From assembly GCA_002368175.1 (NCBI GenBank), contig AP018172.1, forward strand, positions 4,653,001 to 4,717,000: DNA of 64,000 nt, in the 5' to 3' direction. This stretch comes from Calothrix sp. NIES-2098 (GTDB lineage: Bacteria > Cyanobacteriota > Cyanobacteriia > Cyanobacteriales > Nostocaceae). The position numbers and the translations under genes were made by a program. Each line of letters opens with the position of its first letter. Position 1 is the stretch's first letter. Below are positions 18,258-26,953 of the stretch, in pieces. Below the pieces are notes generated by a model, which did not search any database, was not told the DNA's origin, and worked only from the letters and a program-made list of their open reading frames with translations.

Positions 18258-18430
18258 GGCGATTTCACTTCCTCACTTGTAAATATAAATGTAATTGATT
18301 TGGCGAAGCAAGGCGGTTGATTTTTTGCAATTATAGTAGTTTGGCAGATAAGAGAACGGACAAATTGCCAGTGAATACAACCAACCTAACTTCTTCAGCC
18401 CAAAACTTAATTAATAGCGAATCTCCTAGT

Positions 18431-19627
18431 ATGGTGCAAGATTTTGCTTGGTTGCGTCGTGGGATTGTGGAAATTTTCCCACAACCAACTGATGCTGACA
18501 GCGAAAGTGAAAGCTTAGAAAAGCGCTTGGCAAATACAAGCAGACCTTTAAGGGTCAAATTGGGCATCGATCCAACAGGTGCTGATATTCATCTTGGTCA
18601 TAGCATACCGGTAAGAAAACTGCGAGCTTTTCAAGATGCAGGTCATACAGCAGTTCTAATTATTGGGGATTTTACGGCTCGCATTGGCGATCCGACTGGT
18701 AAATCTGAGGTGCGTCGCCAACTGACAGAGGCAGAGGTAGCGCAAAATGCCCAGACTTATCTCGATCAAGTACGTCCTATATTGGATTTTGACACACCTG
18801 GCAGATTAGAGATACGGTACAACTCCGAATGGCTCTCCCGCCTGGATTTGGGAAAAATCTTAGAGTTACTCTCGACGATGACGGTGGGGCAGATGTTAGC
18901 CAAGGAAGGATTTGCAGAACGTTATAAAAAAGAGAATCCGATTTTCCTCCATGAGTTCCTTTATCCGTTAATGCAGGGCTATGATTCGGTGGCTGTTGAG
19001 GCGGATGTGGAGTTAGGCGGAACTGACCAGAAATTTAACATTGCGGTAGGGCGAGATTTACAACGTCATTTTGGGCAAAAGCCCCAGTTTGGAGTACTGC
19101 TACCGATTCTAATTGGTACGGATGGCGTGCAAAAAATGTCTAAGTCCCTAGATAATTATGTGGGCTTATCAGAACATCCATCCGATAAATATCAAAAGTT
19201 GCAGGGAGTACCAGATAACCTGCTAGAACAGTATTTTGAGCTACTAACAGATTTAGCTTTGGAGAAATTGCCCCCAAACCCACGCGATCGCCAATTACTT
19301 CTAGCATGGGAAGTTGTGAAACAATATCACGGGGAAGCGGCAGCAAGTAAGGCGAAAGAAGCAGCCGATAGCGGTGGTAAAGCAGGTGCAGTCCCAGAAT
19401 TTTCTTTAGCTGGCATACCCCAGTTTCCCGTCAAGTTGGCTTACCTACTGAATGCCAGTGGCTTGTGCAAAAGTAGCGGCGAAGGTAAGCGGAAAATTCA
19501 AGAAGGTGGGGTGTATTTAGATGGCGATCGCATTACTAATGTGGATACCACATTTGCCCAACCTGAGGAATTATCTGGCAGAGTGCTGCAAGTAGGGAAA
19601 AACAAATTTGTGCGCTTAGTACCATGA
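18431..19627 (+). CDS. tyrS: tyrosyl-tRNA synthetase
   Basis: A class I synthetase that charges tRNA-Tyr. From the ATG at 18431 it has 398 residues; the frame is open to 18317 and a GTG at 18371 is another candidate, but the catalytic domain begins right after MVQDFAWLRRG. The HIGH motif appears as HLGH in ADIHLGHSIPV, the second as KMSKS in VQKMSKSLDNY, and YDSVAVEADVELGGTDQ is the substrate pocket. The C-terminal S4-like RNA-binding domain is near 340-398 (AYLLNASGLCKSSGEGKRKIQEGGVYLDG). Its stop overlaps the pyrF start by four bases. Confidence 0.94.
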   Translation: MVQDFAWLRRGIVEIFPQPTDADSESESLEKRLANTSRPLRVKLGIDPTGADIHLGHSIPVRKLRAFQDAGHTAVLIIGDFTARIGDPTGKSEVRRQLTEAEVAQNAQTYLDQVRPILDFDTPGRLEIRYNSEWLSRLDLGKILELLSTMTVGQMLAKEGFAERYKKENPIFLHEFLYPLMQGYDSVAVEADVELGGTDQKFNIAVGRDLQRHFGQKPQFGVLLPILIGTDGVQKMSKSLDNYVGLSEHPSDKYQKLQGVPDNLLEQYFELLTDLALEKLPPNPRDRQLLLAWEVVKQYHGEAAASKAKEAADSGGKAGAVPEFSLAGIPQFPVKLAYLLNASGLCKSSGEGKRKIQEGGVYLDGDRITNVDTTFAQPEELSGRVLQVGKNKFVRLVP

Positions 19628-20343
19628 ACGCCGAACAGCGAATTATTGTACCTTTGGATGTGTCAGATTTGCAGAGTGCGATCGCTCTTGTAGATCGGCT
19701 TCCCCAAGTTGATTTCTGGAAAGTTGGTTTGGAGTTGTTTACCAGCACTGGGCCGACTATTCTAGAATTGCTAAAATCCCGGCAAAAGCACATTTTCCTG
19801 GATTTAAAGTTTCACGACATCCCCAACACCGTTGCTGGCGCTTGTCAGGCTGCGGCTCGTTATGGGGTAGATTTGCTAACAATTCATGCTACTGCTGGTA
19901 AGGATGCCTTAAAAGCCGCAACTGAGGCAGTGCAAACAGGTGCAGCACACGCGGGAGTTCAACCACCAAAATTAATTGCTATTACCCTGTTGACGAGCAT
20001 TTCTGCCAGACAGTTAGCCTTTGATTTAAAAATTCCTCTAGAATTGCCAGAATATGCCCTAGAAATGGCATTATTGGCACAGGAAACTGGGTTGGATGGG
20101 GCAGTTTGTTCGCCCCAAGAAGTGGCACAGCTGCGGCAAACTTGCGGGGATGATTTTCTGTTAGTTTGTCCGGGAGTTCGGCCAACTTGGGCAGACAAAG
20201 CCGATCAAAAGCGATCGCTTACCCCAGCACAAGCAATCAAAGCAGGTGCAGATTACCTAGTAATTGGGCGTCCGATTACCACTGCTGCTGACCCTGAGTT
20301 AGCTTGGAAAAGAATTTCTGAGGAGTTAACCACAGTGGCATGA
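19624..20343 (+). CDS. pyrF: orotidine 5'-phosphate decarboxylase
   Basis: It catalyses the last step of UMP synthesis, OMP to UMP plus CO2. The protein has 239 residues, the usual length. The catalytic Asp-x-Lys-x-x-Asp is in FLDLKFHDIPNT, the phosphate-binding end is VIGRPI, and VCPGVRPTW is conserved. The ATG overlaps the tyrS stop and its own stop overlaps the next start (ATGA at 20340), so tyrS, pyrF and the following gene form a coupled three-gene unit. Confidence 0.95.
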   Translation: MNAEQRIIVPLDVSDLQSAIALVDRLPQVDFWKVGLELFTSTGPTILELLKSRQKHIFLDLKFHDIPNTVAGACQAAARYGVDLLTIHATAGKDALKAATEAVQTGAAHAGVQPPKLIAITLLTSISARQLAFDLKIPLELPEYALEMALLAQETGLDGAVCSPQEVAQLRQTCGDDFLLVCPGVRPTWADKADQKRSLTPAQAIKAGADYLVIGRPITTAADPELAWKRISEELTTVA

Positions 20344-21371
20344 AGGCAGTTATAAAGAAGGCAGAAGGGAACTCTATAAATCAATTTAGGAGCCAGTTGC
20401 GTGGGCGGCTTTGCCGACTTGAGGAGCCAGTGCGTTGCGGAAGTTTCCTCCGTTGTCGCAACTGGCGTCAAACTGTCCGTTGGGGTTCCCCAACTTGTAG
20501 CAGCTGCCGTCAAACTGGCGTGGGCTTTAAACCTTTTTGGCAGAGGAGCCAGTGCGTTGCGGAGGACACTGCGTTGGGCGGCTCTGCCGACTTGAAGCAA
20601 GTGTCCGTTGGGGTTCCCCCCGTTGTAGCAACTGGCGTGGAAAAATTTTTTTCTACAATCTTCTGCCCTTCGGGTACTCTGCGAGAACTCCTTCGGAGAA
20701 CGGCAGTCCCCCATCGACGGGAACCGCCCGCCGAAGGATGCCCGAAGGGCTGTAGACGGGGGCTGCCTCACCTTCTGCCTTCTGTCCTCTGCCTTTCTTT
20801 AGTCATCGCAAATAGTATTGATAACTTAGCGTTCTCACAGAACCCCTCTTCGCTATCAGATAAGGGTGTGGTTAATAATCAGCCTGGGTCTGCTTGCATC
20901 GAACAAAACCTAGAAACTTTAACTACTTATTTGCTGCGAGATTTACCTAGTTACACCAATCGCGTGACGCAGCGTGCCCGCCGTCTGAGCAGAAATAGTG
21001 AAGTTTACAGCTATATGTTATTAGCAGGTAGACCTGAGTTTACACCCTTGCCTCTAAATCCTGGGATTGACACTACAGATACCTCTAAAAGTGTAGGAGC
21101 AGGAGTAGAGCAAGTTTTCTTTACTACTTTAGAACGGCAGTATATAGGAGCGAAAGCGGTGGAATTACAAGAATTCCACTGGCTGTTTTTGACTAAAACT
21201 CAAAGTAGTTGGCGTTTGGTTATGATGTTTACTCAAACTGGTTCATCTCCCAAGCAGCAACCACCAACCCCCCCAAGGGATAGCAGTAAAAGTACGGTTG
21301 CACAAGCAATTAATCTGTGGCTGCGGGATTGCCAGGCAGGAAGTGTGCGGATGCCTGGTAAACTTTTTTAA
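20340..21371 (+). CDS. secreted-type protein with repeat-derived N-terminal insert
   Basis: An open frame of 343 codons coupled to pyrF by ATGA. Residues about 8-150 are translated from the repeat cluster 20355-20800 and are Cys/Arg/Gly-rich, unlike a folded domain. From about residue 155 a hydrophobic signal-like stretch (LLPSVLCLSLVIANSIDNLAFS) starts the ancestral protein, whose body (SACIEQNLETLTTYLLRDLPSYTNR ... WLRDCQAGSVRMPGKLF) is not of a recognised family. I infer the repeat block entered after the first codons and kept the frame open. No start codon is seen just before the signal-like stretch, so the gene either makes an extended protein or is silenced. It overlaps the convergent glycosylase gene by four bases. 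Confidence 0.6.
   Translation: MKAVIKKAEGNSINQFRSQLRGRLCRLEEPVRCGSFLRCRNWRQTVRWGSPTCSSCRQTGVGFKPFWQRSQCVAEDTALGGSADLKQVSVGVPPVVATGVEKFFSTIFCPSGTLRELLRRTAVPHRREPPAEGCPKGCRRGLPHLLPSVLCLSLVIANSIDNLAFSQNPSSLSDKGVVNNQPGSACIEQNLETLTTYLLRDLPSYTNRVTQRARRLSRNSEVYSYMLLAGRPEFTPLPLNPGIDTTDTSKSVGAGVEQVFFTTLERQYIGAKAVELQEFHWLFLTKTQSSWRLVMMFTQTGSSPKQQPPTPPRDSSKSTVAQAINLWLRDCQAGSVRMPGKLF
20355..20800. repeat. cluster of GC-rich dispersed repeats inside a reading frame
   Basis: The block is bordered by GAAGGCAGAAGG near 20358 and the opposite CCTTCTGCCTTCTG near 20770-20785, in inverted orientation. Inside, GGAGCCAGTGCGTTGCGGA occurs twice, GTTGGGGTTCCCC twice, and GTAGCAACTGGCGT recurs with variants. Several near-palindromes follow, such as CCTTCGGGTACTC and ATGCCCGAAGGGC. 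A related inverted piece lies at 32906-32972. It is much richer in GC than the flanks. Confidence 0.75.
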
Positions 21372-22045
21372 CGAATCTCATCGTATTTCGCACGTACAGC
21401 TTGTATATCCTGCCACATCAGCCATTTAGGGCTGCCAACTTCGCGAGAAGGGTTGCGCAGTAAGTAGGAAGGATGAAAAATTGGCATACACAAACGCCCT
21501 TGCCACTCTATCCACTGTCCGCGGATTTTGGTAATACCACGCTTATCGCCAGTTAAGCCTTTAACCGCAGTTGCACCAGTTAACAAAATAATTTTTGGAT
21601 CGACTAAGCGAATTTGTTCAAGTAAATAGGGCAGGCAAGCCGCCATTTCTTCAGTAGTTGGGACTCGATTCTCTGGCGGGCGACATTTATTAATATTGCC
21701 AATATATACATCATGCTCAGTGCTGAGATTCACTGATGCCAAAATTTTCTCTAGCAACTGCCCTGATTTGCCGACAAATGGTAAACCTGTCTCGTCTTCG
21801 TGTTGGCCTGGTGCTTCCCCTACAACCATAATTGGTGCTTTCAGGTTTCCGCGTCCAACGACAGCATGAGTGCGGCTGTTTCCTAACCCACAACGGTGGC
21901 ACTGATTGCAATGCTGTGCCAACTCAGTCATGTTGGTATATGTGTTGGGAGGTATGGGAATTTTGCTGTCTGTGGGAATCAGATCTCTTTGGCTTTGGTT
22001 GAAACTTGAGTCGTCAAATAGGCTGAGTTGGGTTTCGCTGCTCAT
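21368..22045 (-). CDS. uracil-DNA glycosylase, iron-sulfur family 4/5 type
   Basis: A 225-residue DNA repair enzyme that removes uracil from DNA. The family marks are clear: the first cysteine pair CNQCHRCGLG, then MVVGEAPGQHEDETGLPFVG as the catalytic/uracil pocket motif, NINKCRPPENR with a further cysteine, and the C-terminal IFHPSYLLRNPS loop. The cysteines fit a [4Fe-4S] cluster as in thermophile family 4 enzymes. About 40 N-terminal residues are extra and poorly ordered. It converges with the repeat-invaded gene and overlaps it by four bases. Confidence 0.92.
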   Translation of the reverse strand: MSSETQLSLFDDSSFNQSQRDLIPTDSKIPIPPNTYTNMTELAQHCNQCHRCGLGNSRTHAVVGRGNLKAPIMVVGEAPGQHEDETGLPFVGKSGQLLEKILASVNLSTEHDVYIGNINKCRPPENRVPTTEEMAACLPYLLEQIRLVDPKIILLTGATAVKGLTGDKRGITKIRGQWIEWQGRLCMPIFHPSYLLRNPSREVGSPKWLMWQDIQAVRAKYDEIR

Positions 22046-22128
22046 GACAATTTGAAAGTTGGGGTAAATACCACCTGTCTAATCTGAGGGCAATACTTCT
22101 CTTGTAGGAGATTGTTTAGAAATCAACT

Positions 22129-22192
22129 GTTGCTGAAAATTGTGATTTACAGAACCTTTATTGTATCAGTTGTATCGGTTGATTTCAGCAAC
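22129..22192. other. 10-bp inverted repeat in the gap before the glycosylase gene
   Basis: GTTGCTGAAA (22129-22138) and TTTCAGCAAC (22183-22192) are exact inverse copies 44 bases apart, upstream of the leftward glycosylase gene and downstream of the leftward TPR gene. It may be a terminator or a binding site; no decision is possible. Confidence 0.35.
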
Positions 22193-22222
22193 CATCAGTC
22201 ACGAGCAAAGTAAAAGTTTTTT

Positions 22223-23368
22223 CTAGTCAAACTCTGTCGTTTGATATTGCATTGCTTTGGCATAATCGCCTAAGGCGTAACAAGCAAGTTTGAGACTGGC
22301 AAGAGCTTGTTCTTGAGTGCGAACATCGTTGATAGCTCTAGCTAAGAACAAACGTTGTTCGTGGTAGGTAATTGCTTTAGAATAATCACCCAAAGCTTCA
22401 CAAGCAACTCCTAAACTTCCTAAAGACTGTTCCTCACTACGCTTGTCTTGAATTACTCTGGCTAATTGCAAGCGCTCTTCGTAATAAATAATAGCTTTGG
22501 CATAATCACCTAAAGCATAGCAGGAGTTACCCAGATTCTTGAGTACATACACGGCACTACGCAGATTTTTCAGGGTACGAGATAAGTCTAAACACTTTTC
22601 ATAGTAAGCGATCGCTTTTGGATAATCGTCTAATGCATACCAAGTATTACCCAAATTTTTCAATACTTGTTCCTCACCCCAATTGTCTTGAAGTTCTCGG
22701 ACAATTTTCAAACTTTGCTCTTGATACTCAATTGCTTGTGCAACTTTACCTACAGCTTTATAAACCAAACCCAGATTATTTAAAGCCGCTACTTGACTGC
22801 GCCGATCTTGCTGCTGCTGGGTGATTTTTAAACTCTCTTCCAAAAACTGAATAGCTTTTTCATAGTTGTTGAGGTGGCGGTAAGCATTCCCCAAATGAGA
22901 AAATATCTGCATCCGCACCGCTAGATCTGAGGTGTCAGTCATTAAAGAAAGACATTGTTCGCAATAGGAGATAGTTTTCTGGTAACTCCCTGAGGTATAA
23001 GCTGTTAATGCTAGCAAGGAAAGCACTTTCTCCTGTTTCCGGGAATTTCCTAATGCTTGAAACAGCACTAGAGATTCTTCTAAAGACTTAATTGCCGCAT
23101 TTAAATCCCCAGCTTGTTGCTGTTTAACTCCTTGATGCAGAAGTTTAGATGCTTCTGATAGCAGATCTTTACTTGCTAGTGAAAGACTGATTTCTGATGA
23201 ACTTTGGTTAAATTCATGGATAATGGTGTTGCGCTTGGTGAGCTTTTCATATTTTTTTGAAACTTTTAAGGGATCTGTATTGTTTCCATCTGTAGACATC
23301 AACCAAGTCCTGTAAAGTTTGATGATATCTTTTAGTATTCCCAAACTTCTCGCTAAATCTTCATGCAA
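22223..23368 (-). CDS. TPR protein (Rapsyn/LGN-like repeats)
   Basis: A 381-residue protein with about seven to eight tetratricopeptide repeats of the 40-residue type, from about residue 75 on. Units run like NLGLVYKAVGKVAQAIEYQEQSLKIVRELQD, NLGNTWYALDDYPKAIAYYEKCLDLSRTLKN and the following GSLGVACEALGDYSKAITYHEQRL. Such arrays form a superhelix for protein binding, as in LGN or bacterial Rap-like regulators. No enzymatic domain is attached. The N-terminus (1-70) is helical and charged. Its start is separated by 5 bases from the small gene at 23374, so the two are probably one unit. Confidence 0.85.
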   Translation of the reverse strand: MHEDLARSLGILKDIIKLYRTWLMSTDGNNTDPLKVSKKYEKLTKRNTIIHEFNQSSSEISLSLASKDLLSEASKLLHQGVKQQQAGDLNAAIKSLEESLVLFQALGNSRKQEKVLSLLALTAYTSGSYQKTISYCEQCLSLMTDTSDLAVRMQIFSHLGNAYRHLNNYEKAIQFLEESLKITQQQQDRRSQVAALNNLGLVYKAVGKVAQAIEYQEQSLKIVRELQDNWGEEQVLKNLGNTWYALDDYPKAIAYYEKCLDLSRTLKNLRSAVYVLKNLGNSCYALGDYAKAIIYYEERLQLARVIQDKRSEEQSLGSLGVACEALGDYSKAITYHEQRLFLARAINDVRTQEQALASLKLACYALGDYAKAMQYQTTEFD

Positions 23369-23373
23369 GCAGT

Positions 23374-23700
23374 CTATTCTTGTGTCATATTAACTGTGGA
23401 ACGATTCATCGGGATTTTGCTGTTCCAAATTTCTTCAAATTCTGCTTTATTAATTGCAAATTCTTGCAGATCCTCTTCATTAAATTGTTTATCGCATAAC
23501 ATTCCATAGTTATCTGCTAAGTGGCTGCTATCATAAAACAATATATTACCGTTTTCATAAATTTCTATTTGTCTCAAGGCATATAAATCATGCCCTACTT
23601 CCATCAAGTAAGTACTAGTACCCCAATCATCGTATTCCCCTCCTAAGGATTCATCCCAAAACCATTTACAATATCTCTTATGATTTTTTGAGAGAGACAT
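23374..23700 (-). CDS. small protein, DUF6881-like
   Basis: A 108-residue acidic protein with many aromatic residues: RYCKWFWDESL, an YALRQIEIYENGNILFYDSS strand pair and an AEFEEIWNSK ending. The order of strands and the closing 'EFEEIW' resemble the DUF6881 domain, seen in proteins related to toxin-immunity factors. I recognise this only weakly. It is translated just upstream of the TPR gene. Confidence 0.6.
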   Translation of the reverse strand: MSLSKNHKRYCKWFWDESLGGEYDDWGTSTYLMEVGHDLYALRQIEIYENGNILFYDSSHLADNYGMLCDKQFNEEDLQEFAINKAEFEEIWNSKIPMNRSTVNMTQE

Positions 23701-23962
23701 AATTTTTATAATCCCCTGAGAAGCATATATTTAAAAATTAAAGATATTTAACTTTCCTGTAAATGATATAGCAATTCAAATAATGTTTGCGACAGATGCA
23801 TGGTAGTCATGGGCTGGGTAACTACGCTGCTAAAATTGAACGGTTGCATTCTATTGGGAAATTGGTATTATCAATACCCATCAATACTTATTTGAGAAAT
23901 TTTTGAGAGATGGAAAACAAAATAAAAAAATTATGTTGCAGATCTATTCCCATCTCTAGAGT

Positions 23963-24400
23963 TTAGCGCGATCGCAGTATTTCTCTCACTTCCATTAAAA
24001 TTATCCCCAGCATATTTTTACCACTCCCATCAGAGCCACAACCCCAGTAAAAGTCAATAGGAGAGTTTTCGATGATTTCTTCATTATTTGTCGCTAGTAG
24101 TATTTCCCTGATATCTGCATGAGTTTCAAATTTGCGTAATACCGCCATGCGCATAATGTCATCTTTTACTTCTTCCCAATCTGGGCGCAAGGGACGACTT
24201 CTTTCACGCCCCATTCTCGCTGCATCTTTAGGACTTTTGACTAACCGAATTTGCTCTAAATGCAAAGTGCCAACGAATTTTTGTGCTTGAAAATAGTGTT
24301 CGCTGGTAGGCCAATATAACTCATCTAACTCAAAACCATGCGGTGAAAAGTTGGAGAAACAACCATATTGTTCGCGAACGCTGTAAAAATAAATTGTCAT
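23963..24400 (-). CDS. NADAR family protein (YbiA-like)
   Basis: A 145-residue NADAR/DUF1768 protein. Family marks are FYSVREQYGCFSNFSPHGF, WPTSEHYFQAQKF, KDAARMGRERSRPLRPDWEEVKDDIM and the C-terminal FYWGCGSDGSGKNMLGIILM. YbiA hydrolyses an N-glycosidic bond in early riboflavin intermediates to clear reactive by-products, and other NADAR proteins remove ADP-ribose from guanine in DNA in a toxin-antitoxin setting. No DarT-like toxin gene is seen next to it, so the housekeeping role is more likely. Confidence 0.92.
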   Translation of the reverse strand: MTIYFYSVREQYGCFSNFSPHGFELDELYWPTSEHYFQAQKFVGTLHLEQIRLVKSPKDAARMGRERSRPLRPDWEEVKDDIMRMAVLRKFETHADIREILLATNNEEIIENSPIDFYWGCGSDGSGKNMLGIILMEVREILRSR

Positions 24401-24632
24401 AGAATTTATAGCCGATTACAGTTGATCGGACAAGTGAATATTTTGTTATATGTTACAAAAATATTTGAATCAACTTAATTGCGCAAAAAGCTTACTTAAT
24501 TAATGGGTAGTAACATTTGCTTATAAAATATTAATGAGTATACAAAAATATATATTTTTTATGAAAATGTTATCGCGGAGGGGATGGTTTAATAGGCTTG
24601 GCTATGAAGAAAAAATCACAAGTTAAGTATTT

Positions 24633-24983
24633 TTAAGCTTTATGTTCGCTCCTAGCTAATTCTCTGGGTTCATAGTGACGACATCCCTGACACGGCCCGT
24701 CAGGATTGACAGCACAGCGGATATAGCCAGATCTAGCATTAAATTTGCAGCTGATGTCGCCAACTAAGTAACCTACTCCTTCTAGATAGTAGCGTTCCCC
24801 AAAGGCGTTGCCGCAGGCATCGCCATCGATTGGCCTAATAGTTTGCCTAGCTTGCACGCCTGCAACGTTCATGGCTGCTTGTCTCATTCTTATGCGTGTT
24901 CGCAAATGAGTTTTACGGATGATCCACAAGGAAAACAGCGATGGTAGAAAACCAATAACGATCACCACAAGAGTTCTTAACAC
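24633..24983 (-). CDS. small membrane-anchored Cys-containing protein, DUF6464-like
   Basis: A 116-residue protein starting with GTG, with AGGTCAGGA upstream. One N-terminal membrane helix (LRTLVVIVIGFLPSLFSLWII) is followed by a basic linker and a C-terminal domain with four cysteines in CGNAFGE, CKFNARSGYIRCAV and CQGCRHYE. The spacing could bind a metal. It resembles a cyanobacterial family of unknown function (DUF6464, recalled, not checked). Bases 24801-24823 inside the gene resemble the GC-rich intergenic repeat at 32731 and 50476. Confidence 0.65.
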   Translation of the reverse strand: MLRTLVVIVIGFLPSLFSLWIIRKTHLRTRIRMRQAAMNVAGVQARQTIRPIDGDACGNAFGERYYLEGVGYLVGDISCKFNARSGYIRCAVNPDGPCQGCRHYEPRELARSEHKA

Positions 24984-25321
24984 TTTTTCCTGACCTCTTT
25001 TATGTGCTGATTAATCTTGCCCAATATTGCACTATCATTAATTTTCGTCAGTGCAACTATTAGGGCTGTTTCGCCTTTGCGCCTCGAAAATAAAGTTTTT
25101 GCAGACTGCAATGGCGTGTGGCATTAACGACTGTGAGAAACAACAATCGACTACCACTTTAATCAGCATAACTTTTACAGTTTATGGGTTGGGCTGTAGT
25201 TGCAACTTCATATCTTTAAGATTTGTTGATTAATAATGTTTTGAAAGTTGGGCATTTGTCAACAGTCAAGGGTCAATGGTTATTATTTATTTCTCCGCCA
25301 CTCCCCACACTCGATCTGCAT
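24984..25321. other. intergenic region, no feature seen
   Basis: No gene, hairpin or obvious repeat is supported apart from a short CTTTGCGCCT stretch near 25075 related to the common heptamer repeats. Open frames here look like chance. Confidence 0.4.
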
Positions 25322-25771
25322 TCATTGCGATCGCGATTCTTTTTTGCGGTTTTGCTGGCGCAGTTGCTGTGCTAGCTGTGCTGCTTCTCTTTCTGGTTGG
25401 AAGATATCTACTTTTCGCATTGTCAGCAGGAATGACTCATCTGGCTTTTGTAGTACCCAAGGGACGCTAACTGGTGCATACTGACAAATACTTTTGTATG
25501 GCTTGCCTTTCTCTTGCAGTTTGCTGGCTGTCGCTTTGAACTCTAAAATCATTGCTTCTAACTGTGCAGCCATTTGATTGATGCTTTGTACTTGTGCAAA
25601 TAAACATTCCCATTCATTACCAAGATCGTCCTCTGGAATTTGCAATGGCGCGATCGCAGTAGTTATTGTTTTGGCTTGTGACTTTGCAAGCGCTGTAGCA
25701 AGGGGCTTTTGGTCGCTGTCTTTGATTTCTCTCATCATTCCTCTCACAAGACTAATTGGCTGTTTAGGCAT
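25322..25771 (-). CDS. hypothetical protein
   Basis: A protein of 149 residues from the ATG at 25771 (MPKQPISLVRGMMREIKDSDQ); the frame is open 18 codons further upstream. The centre is helical, with the coiled-coil-like AQVQSINQMAAQLEAMILEFKATASKLQEKGK. The C-terminus is basic and Gln/Arg-rich (QLAQQLRQQNRKK). No family is recognised. A forward frame over the same DNA looks like a shadow. Confidence 0.55.
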   Translation of the reverse strand: MPKQPISLVRGMMREIKDSDQKPLATALAKSQAKTITTAIAPLQIPEDDLGNEWECLFAQVQSINQMAAQLEAMILEFKATASKLQEKGKPYKSICQYAPVSVPWVLQKPDESFLLTMRKVDIFQPEREAAQLAQQLRQQNRKKESRSQ

Positions 25772-26152
25772 TTTAACTGCAAAATAGTATTTTTGTACTA
25801 TAAATTTTGTATCTGAGGTTTGCACCTGGATTTTTCAGGCTTACAGGAGCTTTGATTAGACTGAAATAGACGATCTCCAAAACCATAAGTGTGTAGAGAT
25901 TTAAATTTCGGAGAATAGTCTGTGAATCATCAAAACAAACAAGGTTACGGAATTAATTATTACCTCTGTATATGATAGAGCCGCTAATTATTGGGGGAAG
26001 AGGAAAAACCTATTCTAGAAACAAGTTATGCGAGCAATTAACAGCTAAATGAAGCGCAAAATTATAACTTTATAGAACTAATATTGAACTTTGATGAAGC
26101 CAGTTACAAATCGAATAATCTTCTTGACTATGACTTACATACGCCAGTCATT
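25772..26152. other. intergenic region, no feature seen
   Basis: An AT-rich gap between two leftward genes. No gene, clear hairpin or repeat was found. It should include the promoter of the hypothetical gene at 25322 and the end of the transcript from 26153-26716. Confidence 0.35.
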
Positions 26153-26716
26153 TCATGAATCACATCGATTATTATAGTTATTTATTTGATAATTTCTCCG
26201 CCATTCTTCGAGATGTTCTATTGTTACTGATTTTGTGATTACATTCATACCATTACCTCGCCATTCAACTTCTGGATCTGTTGTAAATACACCACATTCT
26301 AATTGCTCAGTTCTGATATGCCAATATTCACTAAATCGGCTTTTTAGAGTAATAACTTGCTCAAAAACTTTGTTTCTATGCTTATTTCTTCTTTTTCTCT
26401 CTGTGGCTCCCGTTGCTTCTGTATCAATAAATTTAGTTTCTATTAAGAATAAATTCCCTTGATTTGTTAGATAAACAAAATCGCATTTTCCCAAGTCAGT
26501 ATAGTCTGCAATTGGTGACTTTTCAAAGAGCAACAATTCAGAGCATGATGGAAATAATTGGTTGAGATTGAGAAATAAATAGGCTTGTAGTAGAAGTTCT
26601 TTGTCATAGGGAAAAAAAATTACCCCTTCAAAAAATTTCTTGATATCTTCCTGCGTTTGGGGTTGAATTCTTTTACAATATGAGACAAATTTAGTTAGAT
26701 CATTAACGATCATCAA
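26153..26716 (-). CDS. hypothetical protein with PD-(D/E)XK-like nuclease motif
   Basis: A 187-residue protein. The centre reads GKCDFVYLTNQGNLFLIETKF: an Asp at the start of one strand and Glu-Thr-Lys at the end of the next, the D...E-x-K pattern of restriction-endonuclease-like folds. A helix with Gln (FEQVITLKSRF) follows, as in many members. The N-terminal part (1-75) is helical. No specific family is recognised. Its use could be DNA restriction or repair, or a protein-binding relic. It stands alone, with no methylase or helicase nearby. Confidence is moderate for the fold and low for the role. Confidence 0.55.
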   Translation of the reverse strand: MMIVNDLTKFVSYCKRIQPQTQEDIKKFFEGVIFFPYDKELLLQAYLFLNLNQLFPSCSELLLFEKSPIADYTDLGKCDFVYLTNQGNLFLIETKFIDTEATGATERKRRNKHRNKVFEQVITLKSRFSEYWHIRTEQLECGVFTTDPEVEWRGNGMNVITKSVTIEHLEEWRRNYQINNYNNRCDS

Positions 26717-26953
26717 GTCTTAGCTCCTTCCCCTGACTATTGCCTAAATGGCATAGCATCAAAAGATACCATGCATTGAAGGAAGACATCATCCGCATAA
26801 GTAACCAAAAAACAGACTCAATAGCCTTTTATCTCCGGCTATATACTGTTGACGGAGCGATAAACCTTGTGTCAAGCTAATTCAACAATTATCAGTAATT
26901 AAGCTGTAAACATAGTCTTTAATGAGACGTGTTTTACTTGTGATTTCCGGTAT

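Noticed and set aside
23963..24400. DarTG-type toxin-antitoxin role for the NADAR gene
   Set aside because: No DarT-like ADP-ribosyltransferase is encoded nearby.
25051..25470. Forward open frames over 25051-25470
   Set aside because: They are shadows of the leftward hypothetical gene or lie in non-coding DNA, and lack start signals.
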